A stretch of DNA of 8,908 nucleotides. Origin: Balneolales bacterium. GTDB lineage: Bacteria; Bacteroidota; Rhodothermia; Balneolales; Natronogracilivirgulaceae. A model generated the notes under the pieces. The model made no database searches. It saw only the letters and a list, made by a program, of their open reading frames with translations, and was not told where the DNA came from. The position numbers and the translations under genes were made by a program. The stretch is from positions 1-8,908 of the forward strand of contig SKIC01000148.1 in NCBI GenBank assembly GCA_007116685.1. The letters run 5' to 3'. The stretch's first letter is position 1, and each line of letters starts with the position of its first letter. Positions 1 to 7,102 of this stretch are shown piece after piece.

Positions 1-1941
1 CTCTGAAATCGGATATGCAATACCCAATCTTGGACTAAGCTGAAACTTCGGAGAAGCATCAGTCCAGAAGTCAGGGGAGCGATCACGTGGTAAGTCAAAT
101 AGCTCCGGATTTTCGGAGTCCGCAGGTATTTGAGCATTAGGTTCGAAATATTCAAATCGTAAACCTGCATTAATAATCAGGTTTTGTAGTTCAATTCTAT
201 CCTGAATAAAGGCACTAATTAAAAGCGGGGTACGCTGGAAAGCTTCCCTATTTCTGGATCCAACTTCAGGAATTCCGAGGTTGTCGGTTTGATCTAAGGC
301 TTCTACACCTTCAACCACACTCATCAATCCAAATGAATCGAAATCGATGATATCATACTGAACTTCCACACCAGCCTTAATTAGATGGATAGGATTTACC
401 TGACTGGTAATTTCCGCTTTGTTAATAAAGGTCTGAGTAGTACGTTCTAAGACACCATTATCTGTACCCACTCTATTAAAAAATCCGTTTTGGCCGGGTT
501 GATATCTCGGCGGCAACTCTGCTAATCTATCATAGTTGAAGTACCTCGGATCATTCAAACTACTGAATAATTGACGGCTGAATGTATTATAGCGCATCGC
601 ATTATTTACAGTAATATAGGTGCGATCAGAAGGAGAAATGGTAGTACGAAAATTAACGTAGTAATTATTTCGCTCAAAACTTGGGATTGCATCAGGGATG
701 AGTTTCCAGGTGAATCTGCCATCAAAAGAAGACCCTCGCTCAACAGCATAATTACCAATCAAATTGAAACGTAAACCGGGACGCACATTCCACTGCAGGT
801 TACCTTGACCACTAATTGACTCAAAAGTCTGCATTGCTACCATAGAACTATCACGCTCACCGGAATCCTGATAATAAATTCTGTCTGGATCTGGCCCAAA
901 ACCTTCGGTAAACCATGGTAAATCAAAATCTACTCTATCACCGAATCTATTTACAGGATTATCTGCTGGTACACTTTCATACACTGTTCGCCCAAAGCGA
1001 TCAGTACCCGGCAGGATTGGCCCCCAGGGGGTAAAAGCATTGTAGCCGTAAAACCAGCCATTACTATTATATCTTCGCCCTGAGACAAAAAACGTCAATT
1101 TGTCACGAATAATCGGACCGGAAAATCCAGCTTCGATATTGTATTGGTTGTAAGGGCGGATATCCACAAAATCATTAGCCACTCCAGGGTAAAGCGTGGC
1201 ATCAGGAGAGAAATAATCACCACCCCAAACTCTTACATTACCACGAAAGTTATTACTACCGGATCGTGTTGAGATGTTAATGATTCCAGACATGGCCTGT
1301 CCGTACTCTGCATTAAACGCACCAGATACAACCTGTAATTCTTCAATAGAGTTATTTTCTACACGAACTCCTAAGCTTCTGTCAAAATCATCTGTTACAC
1401 GGATACCATCAACGATGTAAGCAACTTCAGTAGCTCTACCACCTCTAATGTGAATGGCTCCGGAACTACTCTGAGTAACACCAGCCTGTAAATTTAGAAC
1501 ATCACCAAGTTCCTGAACAGGCAAAGCATCCAATTCCTGACGACCAACTCTTGATTCAGAACTTGTTCTGTCTCTGGTTACTGCATCTCGTTGTGCTGTA
1601 AATGTAACTTCCTGCCCTTCGAAAGCAGCGGTTTCCATTTCAACGTTAATAACAGTTCTCAAATCACTTTGAACCAACACATTTTCGATTCGTTGGGTTT
1701 GATAACCGATATATCTGATAACCAGAGTATAAGTACCCGGTCTTACGTTCATGATTTGGTATTCACCATCCAGATTCGTGGCTGCACCCATAGATGTGCC
1801 GTCCACCAGAACGTTAGCACCAATCAACGGTTCACCGGATCCGGCTTCTGTGATTGTTCCTGATATAATACCAGCCTGCCCTAGAGCATACTGGAAACCA
1901 AACAGGAGAATAATTAAGGTTAGTAGTAAATTTCGCTTCAT
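1..1941 (-). CDS. TonB-dependent outer-membrane receptor with carboxypeptidase-regulatory-like N-terminal domain (partial, C-terminus off the left edge)
   Basis: This frame is open for 647 codons from the ATG at 1939-1941 to base 1, with no stop, so the C-terminal part of the barrel is missing. Residues 1-22 are a Sec signal peptide (MKRN, hydrophobic LLLTLIILLFGF, then ALGQA). Residues about 24-102 form a carboxypeptidase-regulatory-like beta-sandwich (ISGTI, GEPLIGANV, NLDGEY, VRPGTYTL). A TonB-box-like stretch (EVTFTAQRD, 111-119) precedes the plug at about 125-228, seen in LNLQAGV, IHIRGGRATEVAYIVDGI and FNAEYGQAMSGIINIST. From about 230 on, alternating aromatic strands are those of a TonB-dependent barrel. 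Such proteins import large or scarce substrates across the outer membrane using TonB-ExbBD energy. No SusD partner is visible, so the substrate is unknown, and a sugar is only hinted at by the upstream operator. It lies 12 bases after the isomerase gene and is probably co-transcribed with it. No clear ribosome binding site precedes it. The family is certain, the substrate is not. Confidence 0.93.
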   Translation of the reverse strand, partial: MKRNLLLTLIILLFGFQYALGQAGIISGTITEAGSGEPLIGANVLVDGTSMGAATNLDGEYQIMNVRPGTYTLVIRYIGYQTQRIENVLVQSDLRTVINVEMETAAFEGQEVTFTAQRDAVTRDRTSSESRVGRQELDALPVQELGDVLNLQAGVTQSSSGAIHIRGGRATEVAYIVDGIRVTDDFDRSLGVRVENNSIEELQVVSGAFNAEYGQAMSGIINISTRSGSNNFRGNVRVWGGDYFSPDATLYPGVANDFVDIRPYNQYNIEAGFSGPIIRDKLTFFVSGRRYNSNGWFYGYNAFTPWGPILPGTDRFGRTVYESVPADNPVNRFGDRVDFDLPWFTEGFGPDPDRIYYQDSGERDSSMVAMQTFESISGQGNLQWNVRPGLRFNLIGNYAVERGSSFDGRFTWKLIPDAIPSFERNNYYVNFRTTISPSDRTYITVNNAMRYNTFSRQLFSSLNDPRYFNYDRLAELPPRYQPGQNGFFNRVGTDNGVLERTTQTFINKAEITSQVNPIHLIKAGVEVQYDIIDFDSFGLMSVVEGVEALDQTDNLGIPEVGSRNREAFQRTPLLISAFIQDRIELQNLIINAGLRFEYFEPNAQIPADSENPELFDLPRDRSPDFWTDASPKFQLSPRLGIAYPISE

Positions 1942-1953
1942 AGTACGGTATCG

Positions 1954-3693
1954 TTATAGGCTAAGAGTTACCTCACTCAATTTTGCGTAGTTAATGGTTG
2001 CGTTATGTTTTCGTCTCGTTTCAGCTAGAATTCGCGCTCTTTCTCTTTCGAGTTCATTCATCGCTAATTGCTCTTCTATTGTTTCACGAGCTTCTTCAAA
2101 GGTCATAGGGCGGGCTTCGCGACGTCCAAGTACTTTAAAAATGAAAATAATGTCTTTTTGAACCTCAAAAGGGCCGGCATAATCACCAGGCTGTTTATTC
2201 GACAATGCGGGAGCCAATCCACCAAAATTATTGATAGGTACAAAACCAAGTTCCCCACCAAATTCTTTTGCTTCTTCATCAAAACCATATTGTTCTAAAA
2301 CATCCAGAAAATCTCTACCCATCTGTAATTCATTCCAGGCTATTTCAGCCACATCCCAGTCATCCATAATAATTTCAGCCAAATTAAGCTCAACGGGATG
2401 CTGATAAACATCTCTGTAGGTATCAAATTCTTCTCTTATAACTTCTTCCGGGATGCTGATATTTGCTTTAAGATACTCATTCAATCGATTGCTCAAATAG
2501 ATATGGAATGTTCTTTCAATACTTCCCTCTACGAATGCCAAATCAGCCCGATTGTTATTTTGGACAGTATTGATAGCATAGACGCGGTATGCCAATCCTT
2601 CTGCAAATTGGAGAAATCTATAATATGAATCCAAACCACTGCGAGCTTCGTCTGGAGTGTAGTACAATTCAAATAATAATTCATTTACAGTGAGCGTCAA
2701 ATCATCGCTATCAGCAACTTTTTGATTTCCGAGTTCAGGAGGGATATTTACGAATGAAGCTTCTTCCAGAACTCCGGTTACAGGCAATCGAACATCATTT
2801 TCTACGTGAGACCAAACATCTTTTAAGACCTGCTGATTGATATTAAAATCACTAACCTTATTATATATATCTTTACGACGCATCAATTCGCCGTGCTGCT
2901 TATTGGCCAAAGAGCGTAAGCGAGGCTTTTTAACAGCAAAATCCGTTTCTCTAAGGAAAGGATTGGTAATTACATCGGTAACTTTGATGATTGAATAGCC
3001 TCGGCTAGTTCTTACCGGACGTGAAATTTCACCGATATCCAAACGAAATGCTGCTTGTTCAAAAGCTACGTCCATTTCATCCACTGTAAAATATCCGAGA
3101 TCCCCACCCGACTCTCTCAATCTTTTTGATTCAAAGTTTTGAGCAGCCAGTTCCGCAAAATCGTGTCCGGATTGTAATAATTGATAAAGAGAATCGATTG
3201 TAAATCTATCTGTGCTAAATAAATGCGATGCCCTTACATGCGTATTGTATCTATAGTAGAGCTCCATCAAATCTTCTTCCGTGAGTTCAAACTCATCGTG
3301 CAGCATTCGGCGCTCGTATTCTTCCATCCAAACCTGACGGCTAATCTTCTCAAGACGACGCTCACCGGCAAAATCTGTATCCCATCCATTATCTTTGGCA
3401 AATTTCACAGCCGTGTAAATTCCCAGTTCATTCTCTAAAATAGATCTTTTCAAAGGCTCAGTGACTTGTAATGATCTTCCCGAACGCTCAAAATATCTCC
3501 GAAATGAATTCAAGAAATGAGTTTCTGAAACCTCAAAATCACCAATTGACGCCAAAACTGTGGTTGTTGCCGGCTCTTCCTGTTGTTTCTGACAAGATAA
3601 TGATACAAATCCTACAAGAAGTGCTAATACACTGAGTCTGACCAACTTCAATCGGGAAACTAATTGTCTATCTTTTGCGCTGCTTTTGAGCAT
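1954..3693 (-). CDS. Periplasmic parvulin-type peptidyl-prolyl cis-trans isomerase lipoprotein (SurA/PpiD/PrsA-like), two parvulin-like domains
   Basis: The 579-residue protein begins with a basic segment, a hydrophobic stretch (about 19-31) and a relaxed lipobox ending at Cys34 (VSLSC), so it is probably a lipoprotein anchored in a periplasm-facing membrane. Residues about 45-140 resemble the helical chaperone part of SurA/PpiD proteins. A parvulin domain spans about 150-242, with the usual His (RASHLF, His157), SGGDLGYF, the IGEISRPV loop and GYSIIKV. A second, more diverged copy spans about 433-525 (GGELGFV, QPGDYAGPF). It has Glu440 where His157 aligns and lacks the C-terminal His too, so it may only bind clients. 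Family members catalyse prolyl isomerisation and chaperone outer-membrane proteins. The receptor gene starts 12 bases downstream, so a folding role for that product is attractive. The ATG at 3691-3693 is the only start that keeps the whole signal peptide, apart from a TTG at codon 15. No Shine-Dalgarno sequence is visible. Confidence 0.88.
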   Translation of the reverse strand: MLKSSAKDRQLVSRLKLVRLSVLALLVGFVSLSCQKQQEEPATTTVLASIGDFEVSETHFLNSFRRYFERSGRSLQVTEPLKRSILENELGIYTAVKFAKDNGWDTDFAGERRLEKISRQVWMEEYERRMLHDEFELTEEDLMELYYRYNTHVRASHLFSTDRFTIDSLYQLLQSGHDFAELAAQNFESKRLRESGGDLGYFTVDEMDVAFEQAAFRLDIGEISRPVRTSRGYSIIKVTDVITNPFLRETDFAVKKPRLRSLANKQHGELMRRKDIYNKVSDFNINQQVLKDVWSHVENDVRLPVTGVLEEASFVNIPPELGNQKVADSDDLTLTVNELLFELYYTPDEARSGLDSYYRFLQFAEGLAYRVYAINTVQNNNRADLAFVEGSIERTFHIYLSNRLNEYLKANISIPEEVIREEFDTYRDVYQHPVELNLAEIIMDDWDVAEIAWNELQMGRDFLDVLEQYGFDEEAKEFGGELGFVPINNFGGLAPALSNKQPGDYAGPFEVQKDIIFIFKVLGRREARPMTFEEARETIEEQLAMNELERERARILAETRRKHNATINYAKLSEVTLSL

Positions 3694-3766
3694 TTAAATA
3701 AGTAATTCTGCCTATGCCATCTTTGTTCTAAATAAGGGCGCTGCTCACCCACACCATGAAAGATAA

Positions 3767-3780
3767 TGAAAGCGCTTACA
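3767..3780. promoter_or_regulatory. Putative LacI/GalR-family operator (cre-like palindrome)
   Basis: The 14-mer TGAAAGCGCTTACA is palindromic at 12 of 14 positions around a central CG and fits the LacI-family/cre pattern TGWAANCGNTNWCA at every fixed position. It lies 73 bases upstream of the isomerase start codon. It is just downstream of a possible minus-strand -7 element, where bound repressor would block transcription. LacI-family regulators usually sense sugars or nucleosides, which would suit a TonB-dependent importer. No LacI-family gene is in the window, so the regulator is unknown. Confidence 0.55.
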
Positions 3781-3784
3781 TTTC

Positions 3785-3792
3785 CAAAATTA
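3785..3792 (-). promoter_or_regulatory. Possible Bacteroidota-type -7 promoter element for the isomerase-receptor operon
   Basis: Read on the minus strand this is TAATTTTG, an exact match to the TAnnTTTG -7 motif known for the Bacteroidota housekeeping sigma factor. No TTTG is found at the expected -33 spacing, and the area is AT-rich, so a chance match is possible. A start site about 7 bases downstream would fall in or beside the LacI-type operator at 3767-3780. Confidence 0.25.
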
Positions 3793-3833
3793 AAATTCTA
3801 TACAAATATCAGATTTAGAACAAGCAGAAATTC

Positions 3834-3853
3834 AAATCATTTGCATATGATTT
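3834..3853. repeat. Perfect 7-bp inverted repeat (possible operator)
   Basis: AAATCAT (3834-3840) and ATGATTT (3847-3853) are exact reverse complements separated by TTGCAT. There is no long T-run of the kind expected of an intrinsic terminator, and the site lies between two divergent genes, so a dimeric regulator site is more likely than a terminator. Chance in AT-rich DNA cannot be excluded. Confidence 0.35.
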
Positions 3854-3900
3854 TTAATACCTTAGAAAGCCTCTCCCGGAGCCCTCCCTATCCATTTTTC

Positions 3901-3928
3901 GTGAAATATTCTGTGTAAGTATTTTCAC
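3901..3928. repeat. Imperfect inverted repeat GTGAAA...TTTCAC
   Basis: GTGAAA at 3901-3906 faces TTTCAC at 3923-3928. Pairing extends by two bases if one T is bulged. The left arm, with its preceding T-run and GTGAAAT, recurs at 4000-4006. Confidence 0.3.
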
Positions 3929-3999
3929 AAATACAGCATCGCCATCTTCCCCAGGGCATTTAGAGTATTGTTTAATTACTTAGTTTCAGCCTGTTTTAT

Positions 4000-4047
4000 G
4001 TGAAATCAAAAATATTTATCCTTTTTCGGAATGCGTTTAATTTTCAC
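4000..4047. repeat. Second GTGAAA...TTTCAC half-site pair
   Basis: GTGAAA at 4000-4005 and TTTCAC at 4042-4047 repeat the arms of the 3901-3928 element with a wider spacing. The four half-sites lie within 150 bases and end 95 bases before the chemoreceptor start codon, a position suited to transcription control. The spacing differs between the pairs, which weakens the case for a single binding protein. Confidence 0.25.
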
Positions 4048-4142
4048 CTACTATTTTATGTTGCTTTCTTTTACATTCAGTTTAGTTTAAGACTTAACAC
4101 TGAATTAGTAGTGTAAATCATATCACCAACTATAAATGACTG

Positions 4143-5714
4143 ATGAATTTATCACTTAAAGACCTCTCTATACGGGCTCAAATTATACTGTTAATTACTT
4201 TTATAGGTATCATTACCGGTATTTTCATCTTCGCATATTTCCCAAACAATGCGAGAAGCCTTGGAGAAGAAATTCTAGTAGAAGCTTCCCAAAGTCAAAC
4301 TGAAATTATTGCTGAGATACTCAGCCAACCACTCGAAATGCGTATTTTGGATGATGGACAGCAAATCAGAGATATTTTCAGCCCTTTTGAGGATACCGAT
4401 GAACGAGTTGGCGTTTATAATGCCGTTGTGTTTGATGAACGAGTTAATCGCGTTCATGCGGTAGGCGAAAACACTGACTTGGTAGTTCTAGAGAGTATTC
4501 CTTCTGAAACCAGTTACAGAGTAGTAAATGGTCTGTTTGAATTTACCTCTCCCATCTTTTCACATAATTTTGATGATGAAATTATCGGGGCCATTATAAT
4601 TACCTACCAAACACAGTTTCTGGATGACAATGTGCGCTCAGTCAGATTATTCACATTGTTGCTTTCCGGTTTGGCTGTAGGTCTCTTTATTGTAATTGCT
4701 TATTGGTTTGCTGAGCGAATTAATAAACCAATTCTTGGATCAATCAATATCTTACAAGACAGCTCCAACAGTATTCAGGAAGCCGCTGATCAAGTTGCTG
4801 CCTCGAGTCAGGATATGGCTGATGGTGCTTCTCAACAGGCTTCATCTCTTGAAGAAACTTCTGCATCTCTCGAGGAATTGGCGTCTATGACGCGCAGAAA
4901 CAGTGAAAGCGCACAGCAAGCGAACAAACTCTCCGAAGAAGCTCGTGACACAGCTACCAAAGGTAATGAGTCTATGCGCCGACTGAACCAGCAAATGGAT
5001 GAGCTTAAGAAATCTAACGATGAAACTTCTAAGATTATCAAAGCTATCGACGAAATTGCATTTCAAACGAATCTTCTCGCCTTGAATGCTGCTGTTGAGG
5101 CTGCTCGCGCTGGACAAGCTGGTCTAGGATTTGCCGTAGTTGCCGAGGAAGTTAGAAGATTAGCTCTTAGAACTTCCGATGCTGCTAAAGAAACCGAAGC
5201 CATCATCGAGCGTTCACGCTCTGCATCAACCGGCGGCCTTTCCATCGCTGAAGAAGTAAGTGACTTCCTGGAAGACATCGATTCCAAAACAGCCAAAGTA
5301 AATGAGCTGGTTAGTGAAATTACTGCAGCTTCTTTGGAGCAATCACAAGGTCTGGAGCAAATTAACCGTGCTATGGGTCACGTGGATGGTGTTACCCAGA
5401 AAAACGCAGCCGGTGCAGAGCAAAATGCTTCCGCATCCAGCAACTTGAAAGCAGAATCCGAGCACTTACAGTCAATCGTTGGAAACCTCAACAAATTGGT
5501 TACCGGTGATGGACAAATGGTGGATACCACAGCCAGAAGTACTACAAAGTCTTCCAGAGAGAATGAGAAAAACATTTTCAAGTCTGATAAAAAGGAAGAT
5601 CCAAAGCCATTCAGATCAGAAAAGAAAGAAAGTAAAAACGTCAGTAAAGATGACGATCTCGACATCGACGATTTATTCCCGATGGATGACGATGATTTTG
5701 AGGACTTTAAATAG
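4143..5714 (+). CDS. Methyl-accepting chemotaxis protein (transmembrane chemoreceptor, Cache-like sensor, HAMP-poor linker, acidic tail)
   Basis: This 523-residue receptor has transmembrane helices at about 12-33 and 168-190 enclosing a periplasmic sensor of roughly 130 residues. The sensor's alternating strands (VYNAVVFDE, LFEFTSPI, EIIGAIIITYQ) suggest a small single-Cache-like fold, an inference only. After the second helix a short ERINKPI segment resembles the start of a HAMP domain, but the rest of HAMP is not apparent. The chain soon enters the long signalling coiled coil (about 212-450) with QQASSLEETSASLEEL as a probable methylation region. The hairpin tip at 304-340 is canonical (EIAFQTNLLALNAAVEAARA, then FAVVAEEVRRLA) and should bind CheA and CheW. 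The tail is Lys-rich, then strongly Asp-rich (about 503-521), with no CheR/CheB-binding NWETF-like pentapeptide. No other chemotaxis gene is in the window, so this is an orphan receptor. The ATG at 4143 is the furthest upstream, since an in-frame TGA lies at 4137-4139. No Shine-Dalgarno sequence is seen. Confidence 0.95.
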   Translation: MNLSLKDLSIRAQIILLITFIGIITGIFIFAYFPNNARSLGEEILVEASQSQTEIIAEILSQPLEMRILDDGQQIRDIFSPFEDTDERVGVYNAVVFDERVNRVHAVGENTDLVVLESIPSETSYRVVNGLFEFTSPIFSHNFDDEIIGAIIITYQTQFLDDNVRSVRLFTLLLSGLAVGLFIVIAYWFAERINKPILGSINILQDSSNSIQEAADQVAASSQDMADGASQQASSLEETSASLEELASMTRRNSESAQQANKLSEEARDTATKGNESMRRLNQQMDELKKSNDETSKIIKAIDEIAFQTNLLALNAAVEAARAGQAGLGFAVVAEEVRRLALRTSDAAKETEAIIERSRSASTGGLSIAEEVSDFLEDIDSKTAKVNELVSEITAASLEQSQGLEQINRAMGHVDGVTQKNAAGAEQNASASSNLKAESEHLQSIVGNLNKLVTGDGQMVDTTARSTTKSSRENEKNIFKSDKKEDPKPFRSEKKESKNVSKDDDLDIDDLFPMDDDDFEDFK

Positions 5715-5732
5715 ACTCGATATTCAAATCAT

Positions 5733-5762
5733 AAAAAAAGCCGGTCTATGCCGGCTTTTTTT
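5733..5762. terminator. Bidirectional intrinsic terminator between the chemoreceptor gene and ispG
   Basis: AAAAAAAGCCGG (5733-5744) and CCGGCTTTTTTT (5751-5762) form a perfect 12-bp stem with a six-base loop, TCTATG. Because the stem is flanked by A7 and T7 tracts, both strands read as a GC hairpin followed by a U-run. It starts 18 bases past the chemoreceptor stop and 22 bases past the ispG stop, so it can end both converging transcripts. Confidence 0.93.
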
Positions 5763-5784
5763 GTTTACGTCAATTTTTCAGTCC

Positions 5785-7005
5785 CTAATTCTGGGCAGAG
5801 TAATTTTTCACAACATAATCATCAAGTAACTTTCGAAATTCTCTGCCAATCCCATCGCCTTTAAGGGTTAGGGCAAGTTCGCCATCGATGTAGACAGGTG
5901 CTTTAGGCTCTTCAAAAGTACCTGGCAATGAGATACCAATATTCGCATGCTTAGATTCACCGGGGCCGTTTACCACACAACCCATTACAGCTACATTCAT
6001 ATCTTCAACTCCGGGATAAACATCTCGCCAAATCGGCATCATTTCTCTGATGTAATCCTGAATTTCTTCAGCCAATTCTTGAAAATACGTGCTTTTTGTG
6101 CGTCCACAGCCCGGGCATGCTGTTACTTGCGGAATAAAATTTCTGATTCCCAATGATTGCAAGACCTGCTGGCAAACCTGAACCTCGAGTGCGCGGTCTG
6201 CGCCCGGTTGCGGCGTCAATGAGCAACGTATGGTATCACCAATACCATCTTGCAAAAGTAGCGATAATGCTGCGGAGGTTGCCACCATCCCTTTCATTCC
6301 CATGCCGGCTTCTGTTAGGCCAAGGTGCAAAGGATAATCACACAAAGCAGCCAAACGAGTGTAAGCCTCTTTTAAATCCTGAACCCCGGAAAGCTTGCAG
6401 CTTATAATTATTTTATTCGATGGCAAACCCACTTCTTCAGCCAGTTTTGATGAGCGCATAGCGCTTTCAATCATGGTATCCATCATCACTTCTTTAGATG
6501 ATTTTGGATCCGGCAGATTATTATTACGATCCATTTTGTCTGCAAGCAATTGTTGATCAAGAGAACCCCAATTCACGCCAATCCGTACGGGTTTATCCCA
6601 TTTAATGGCTTGCTCAACAATAGTGCAGAAGTTTTTGTCTCTGGTTTTTGTACCGGTATTTCCCGGATTAATTCTGTATTTGGACAGAGCTTTGGCGCAC
6701 TCAGGAAACTCAGTGAGTAATACATGCCCGTTATAATGGAAATCACCAATCACAGGGACTTCTACATTCTTTTTCTCCAGCCCTTCCATAATATAGGGCA
6801 CAGCTTTTGCCGCCTCTTTATTGTTCACCGTGATACGAACCAGCTCAGAGCCTGCGTCGGATAATTGTGCAATTTGCTCAATAGTTTCAGGAATATCAGC
6901 CGTATCGGTATTAGTCATAGACTGTACCACTACAGGTGCATCTCCACCAACCTGAACGTTACCTACCATTACAGGGATAGATTTTCTTCTTTTAATCGGG
7001 TTCAT
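5785..7005 (-). CDS. ispG: 4-hydroxy-3-methylbut-2-en-1-yl diphosphate synthase (GcpE/IspG), two-domain bacterial form
   Basis: IspG is the cytosolic [4Fe-4S] enzyme that reductively opens methylerythritol cyclodiphosphate to HMBPP, the penultimate step of the MEP isoprenoid pathway. The 406-residue product begins with the typical RRKSIPVMVGNVQVGG and VQSMTNTDT. An N-terminal TIM-barrel-like part follows (INPGNTG, RIGVNWGSLD, LHLGLTEAG, SLTPQP), then the C-terminal cluster domain. The cluster ligands are visible: Cys297 and Cys300 in ACPGCGRT, and Cys343 and Glu350 in GCVVNGPGE. About 400 residues is the size of the two-domain E. coli-type enzyme. The extra central domain found in many Bacteroidia and plants is absent. 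ATG at 7003-7005 fits the usual N-terminus, with no evident Shine-Dalgarno sequence. The gene follows the rhomboids by 97 bases and converges on the chemoreceptor gene. All expected residues are present. Confidence 0.97.
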   Translation of the reverse strand: MNPIKRRKSIPVMVGNVQVGGDAPVVVQSMTNTDTADIPETIEQIAQLSDAGSELVRITVNNKEAAKAVPYIMEGLEKKNVEVPVIGDFHYNGHVLLTEFPECAKALSKYRINPGNTGTKTRDKNFCTIVEQAIKWDKPVRIGVNWGSLDQQLLADKMDRNNNLPDPKSSKEVMMDTMIESAMRSSKLAEEVGLPSNKIIISCKLSGVQDLKEAYTRLAALCDYPLHLGLTEAGMGMKGMVATSAALSLLLQDGIGDTIRCSLTPQPGADRALEVQVCQQVLQSLGIRNFIPQVTACPGCGRTKSTYFQELAEEIQDYIREMMPIWRDVYPGVEDMNVAVMGCVVNGPGESKHANIGISLPGTFEEPKAPVYIDGELALTLKGDGIGREFRKLLDDYVVKNYSAQN

Positions 7006-7080
7006 ATATGTTCTACGATTTTTCGTGTAAATATTGATTGGCTGGATTTTTCAGAATCACTGTAAACAAAGTCTGAATCT

Positions 7081-7102
7081 TTCTCGTTTCTGGAAATGAG
7101 AA
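7081..7102. repeat. Near-perfect inverted repeat directly after the upstream rhomboid stop codon
   Basis: TTCTCGTTTC (7081-7090) pairs with GAAATGAGAA (7093-7102) around TG, with one non-Watson-Crick pair. It abuts the rhomboid stop codon at 7103-7105. In the minus-strand transcript it would form a 10-base hairpin before ispG, but no U-run follows, so it is not a standard intrinsic terminator. It could stabilise the 3' end of a processed upstream message or weakly attenuate read-through. Confidence 0.4.

Larger units (their letters stand above)
3694..4142. other. Divergent intergenic regulatory region, 449 bases, no gene
   Basis: This AT-rich stretch separates the start codons of the leftward isomerase-receptor pair and the rightward chemoreceptor, so it should carry both promoters. 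I see no convincing coding sequence or RNA gene in it. It contains a LacI-type operator (3767-3780), a possible -7 box on the minus strand (3785-3792), a perfect 7-bp inverted repeat (3834-3853), and four GTGAAA/TTTCAC half-sites between 3901 and 4047. No convincing promoter for the chemoreceptor could be assigned by eye, and no flagellar sigma-28-like element stood out. Confidence 0.7.

Noticed and set aside
1591..1863. Plus-strand open frame of 90 codons
   Set aside because: It lies antisense to the signal, regulatory-like and plug-proximal part of the TonB-dependent receptor, whose frame has clear domain motifs. The product resembles nothing I recognise.
1751..1990. Plus-strand open frame of 79 codons
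   Set aside because: It is antisense to the receptor start and the isomerase end, with no recognisable motif.
4136..4159. Seven-codon mini-frame (ATG...TAA) overlapping the chemoreceptor start in another frame
   Set aside because: It could act as a leader peptide, but there is no ribosome binding site or regulatory codon run, and such short frames are common by chance.
4832..5665. Several minus-strand open frames opposite the chemoreceptor
   Set aside because: They are Ser/Ala-rich mirror frames of the coiled-coil codons, a usual artefact of repetitive helical proteins.
5479..5829. Plus-strand open frame of 116 codons across the chemoreceptor tail, terminator and ispG end
   Set aside because: It overlaps the well-supported receptor frame, runs through a strong terminator and overlaps ispG. 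The sequence is low-complexity.
6153..6407. Plus-strand open frame of 84 codons inside ispG
   Set aside because: It is antisense to a fully motif-supported enzyme, and no family is recognisable.
6459..6469. TAGCGCTTTCA, a half match to the LacI-type operator
   Set aside because: Only the right half fits. It is inside ispG coding sequence and far from any start.
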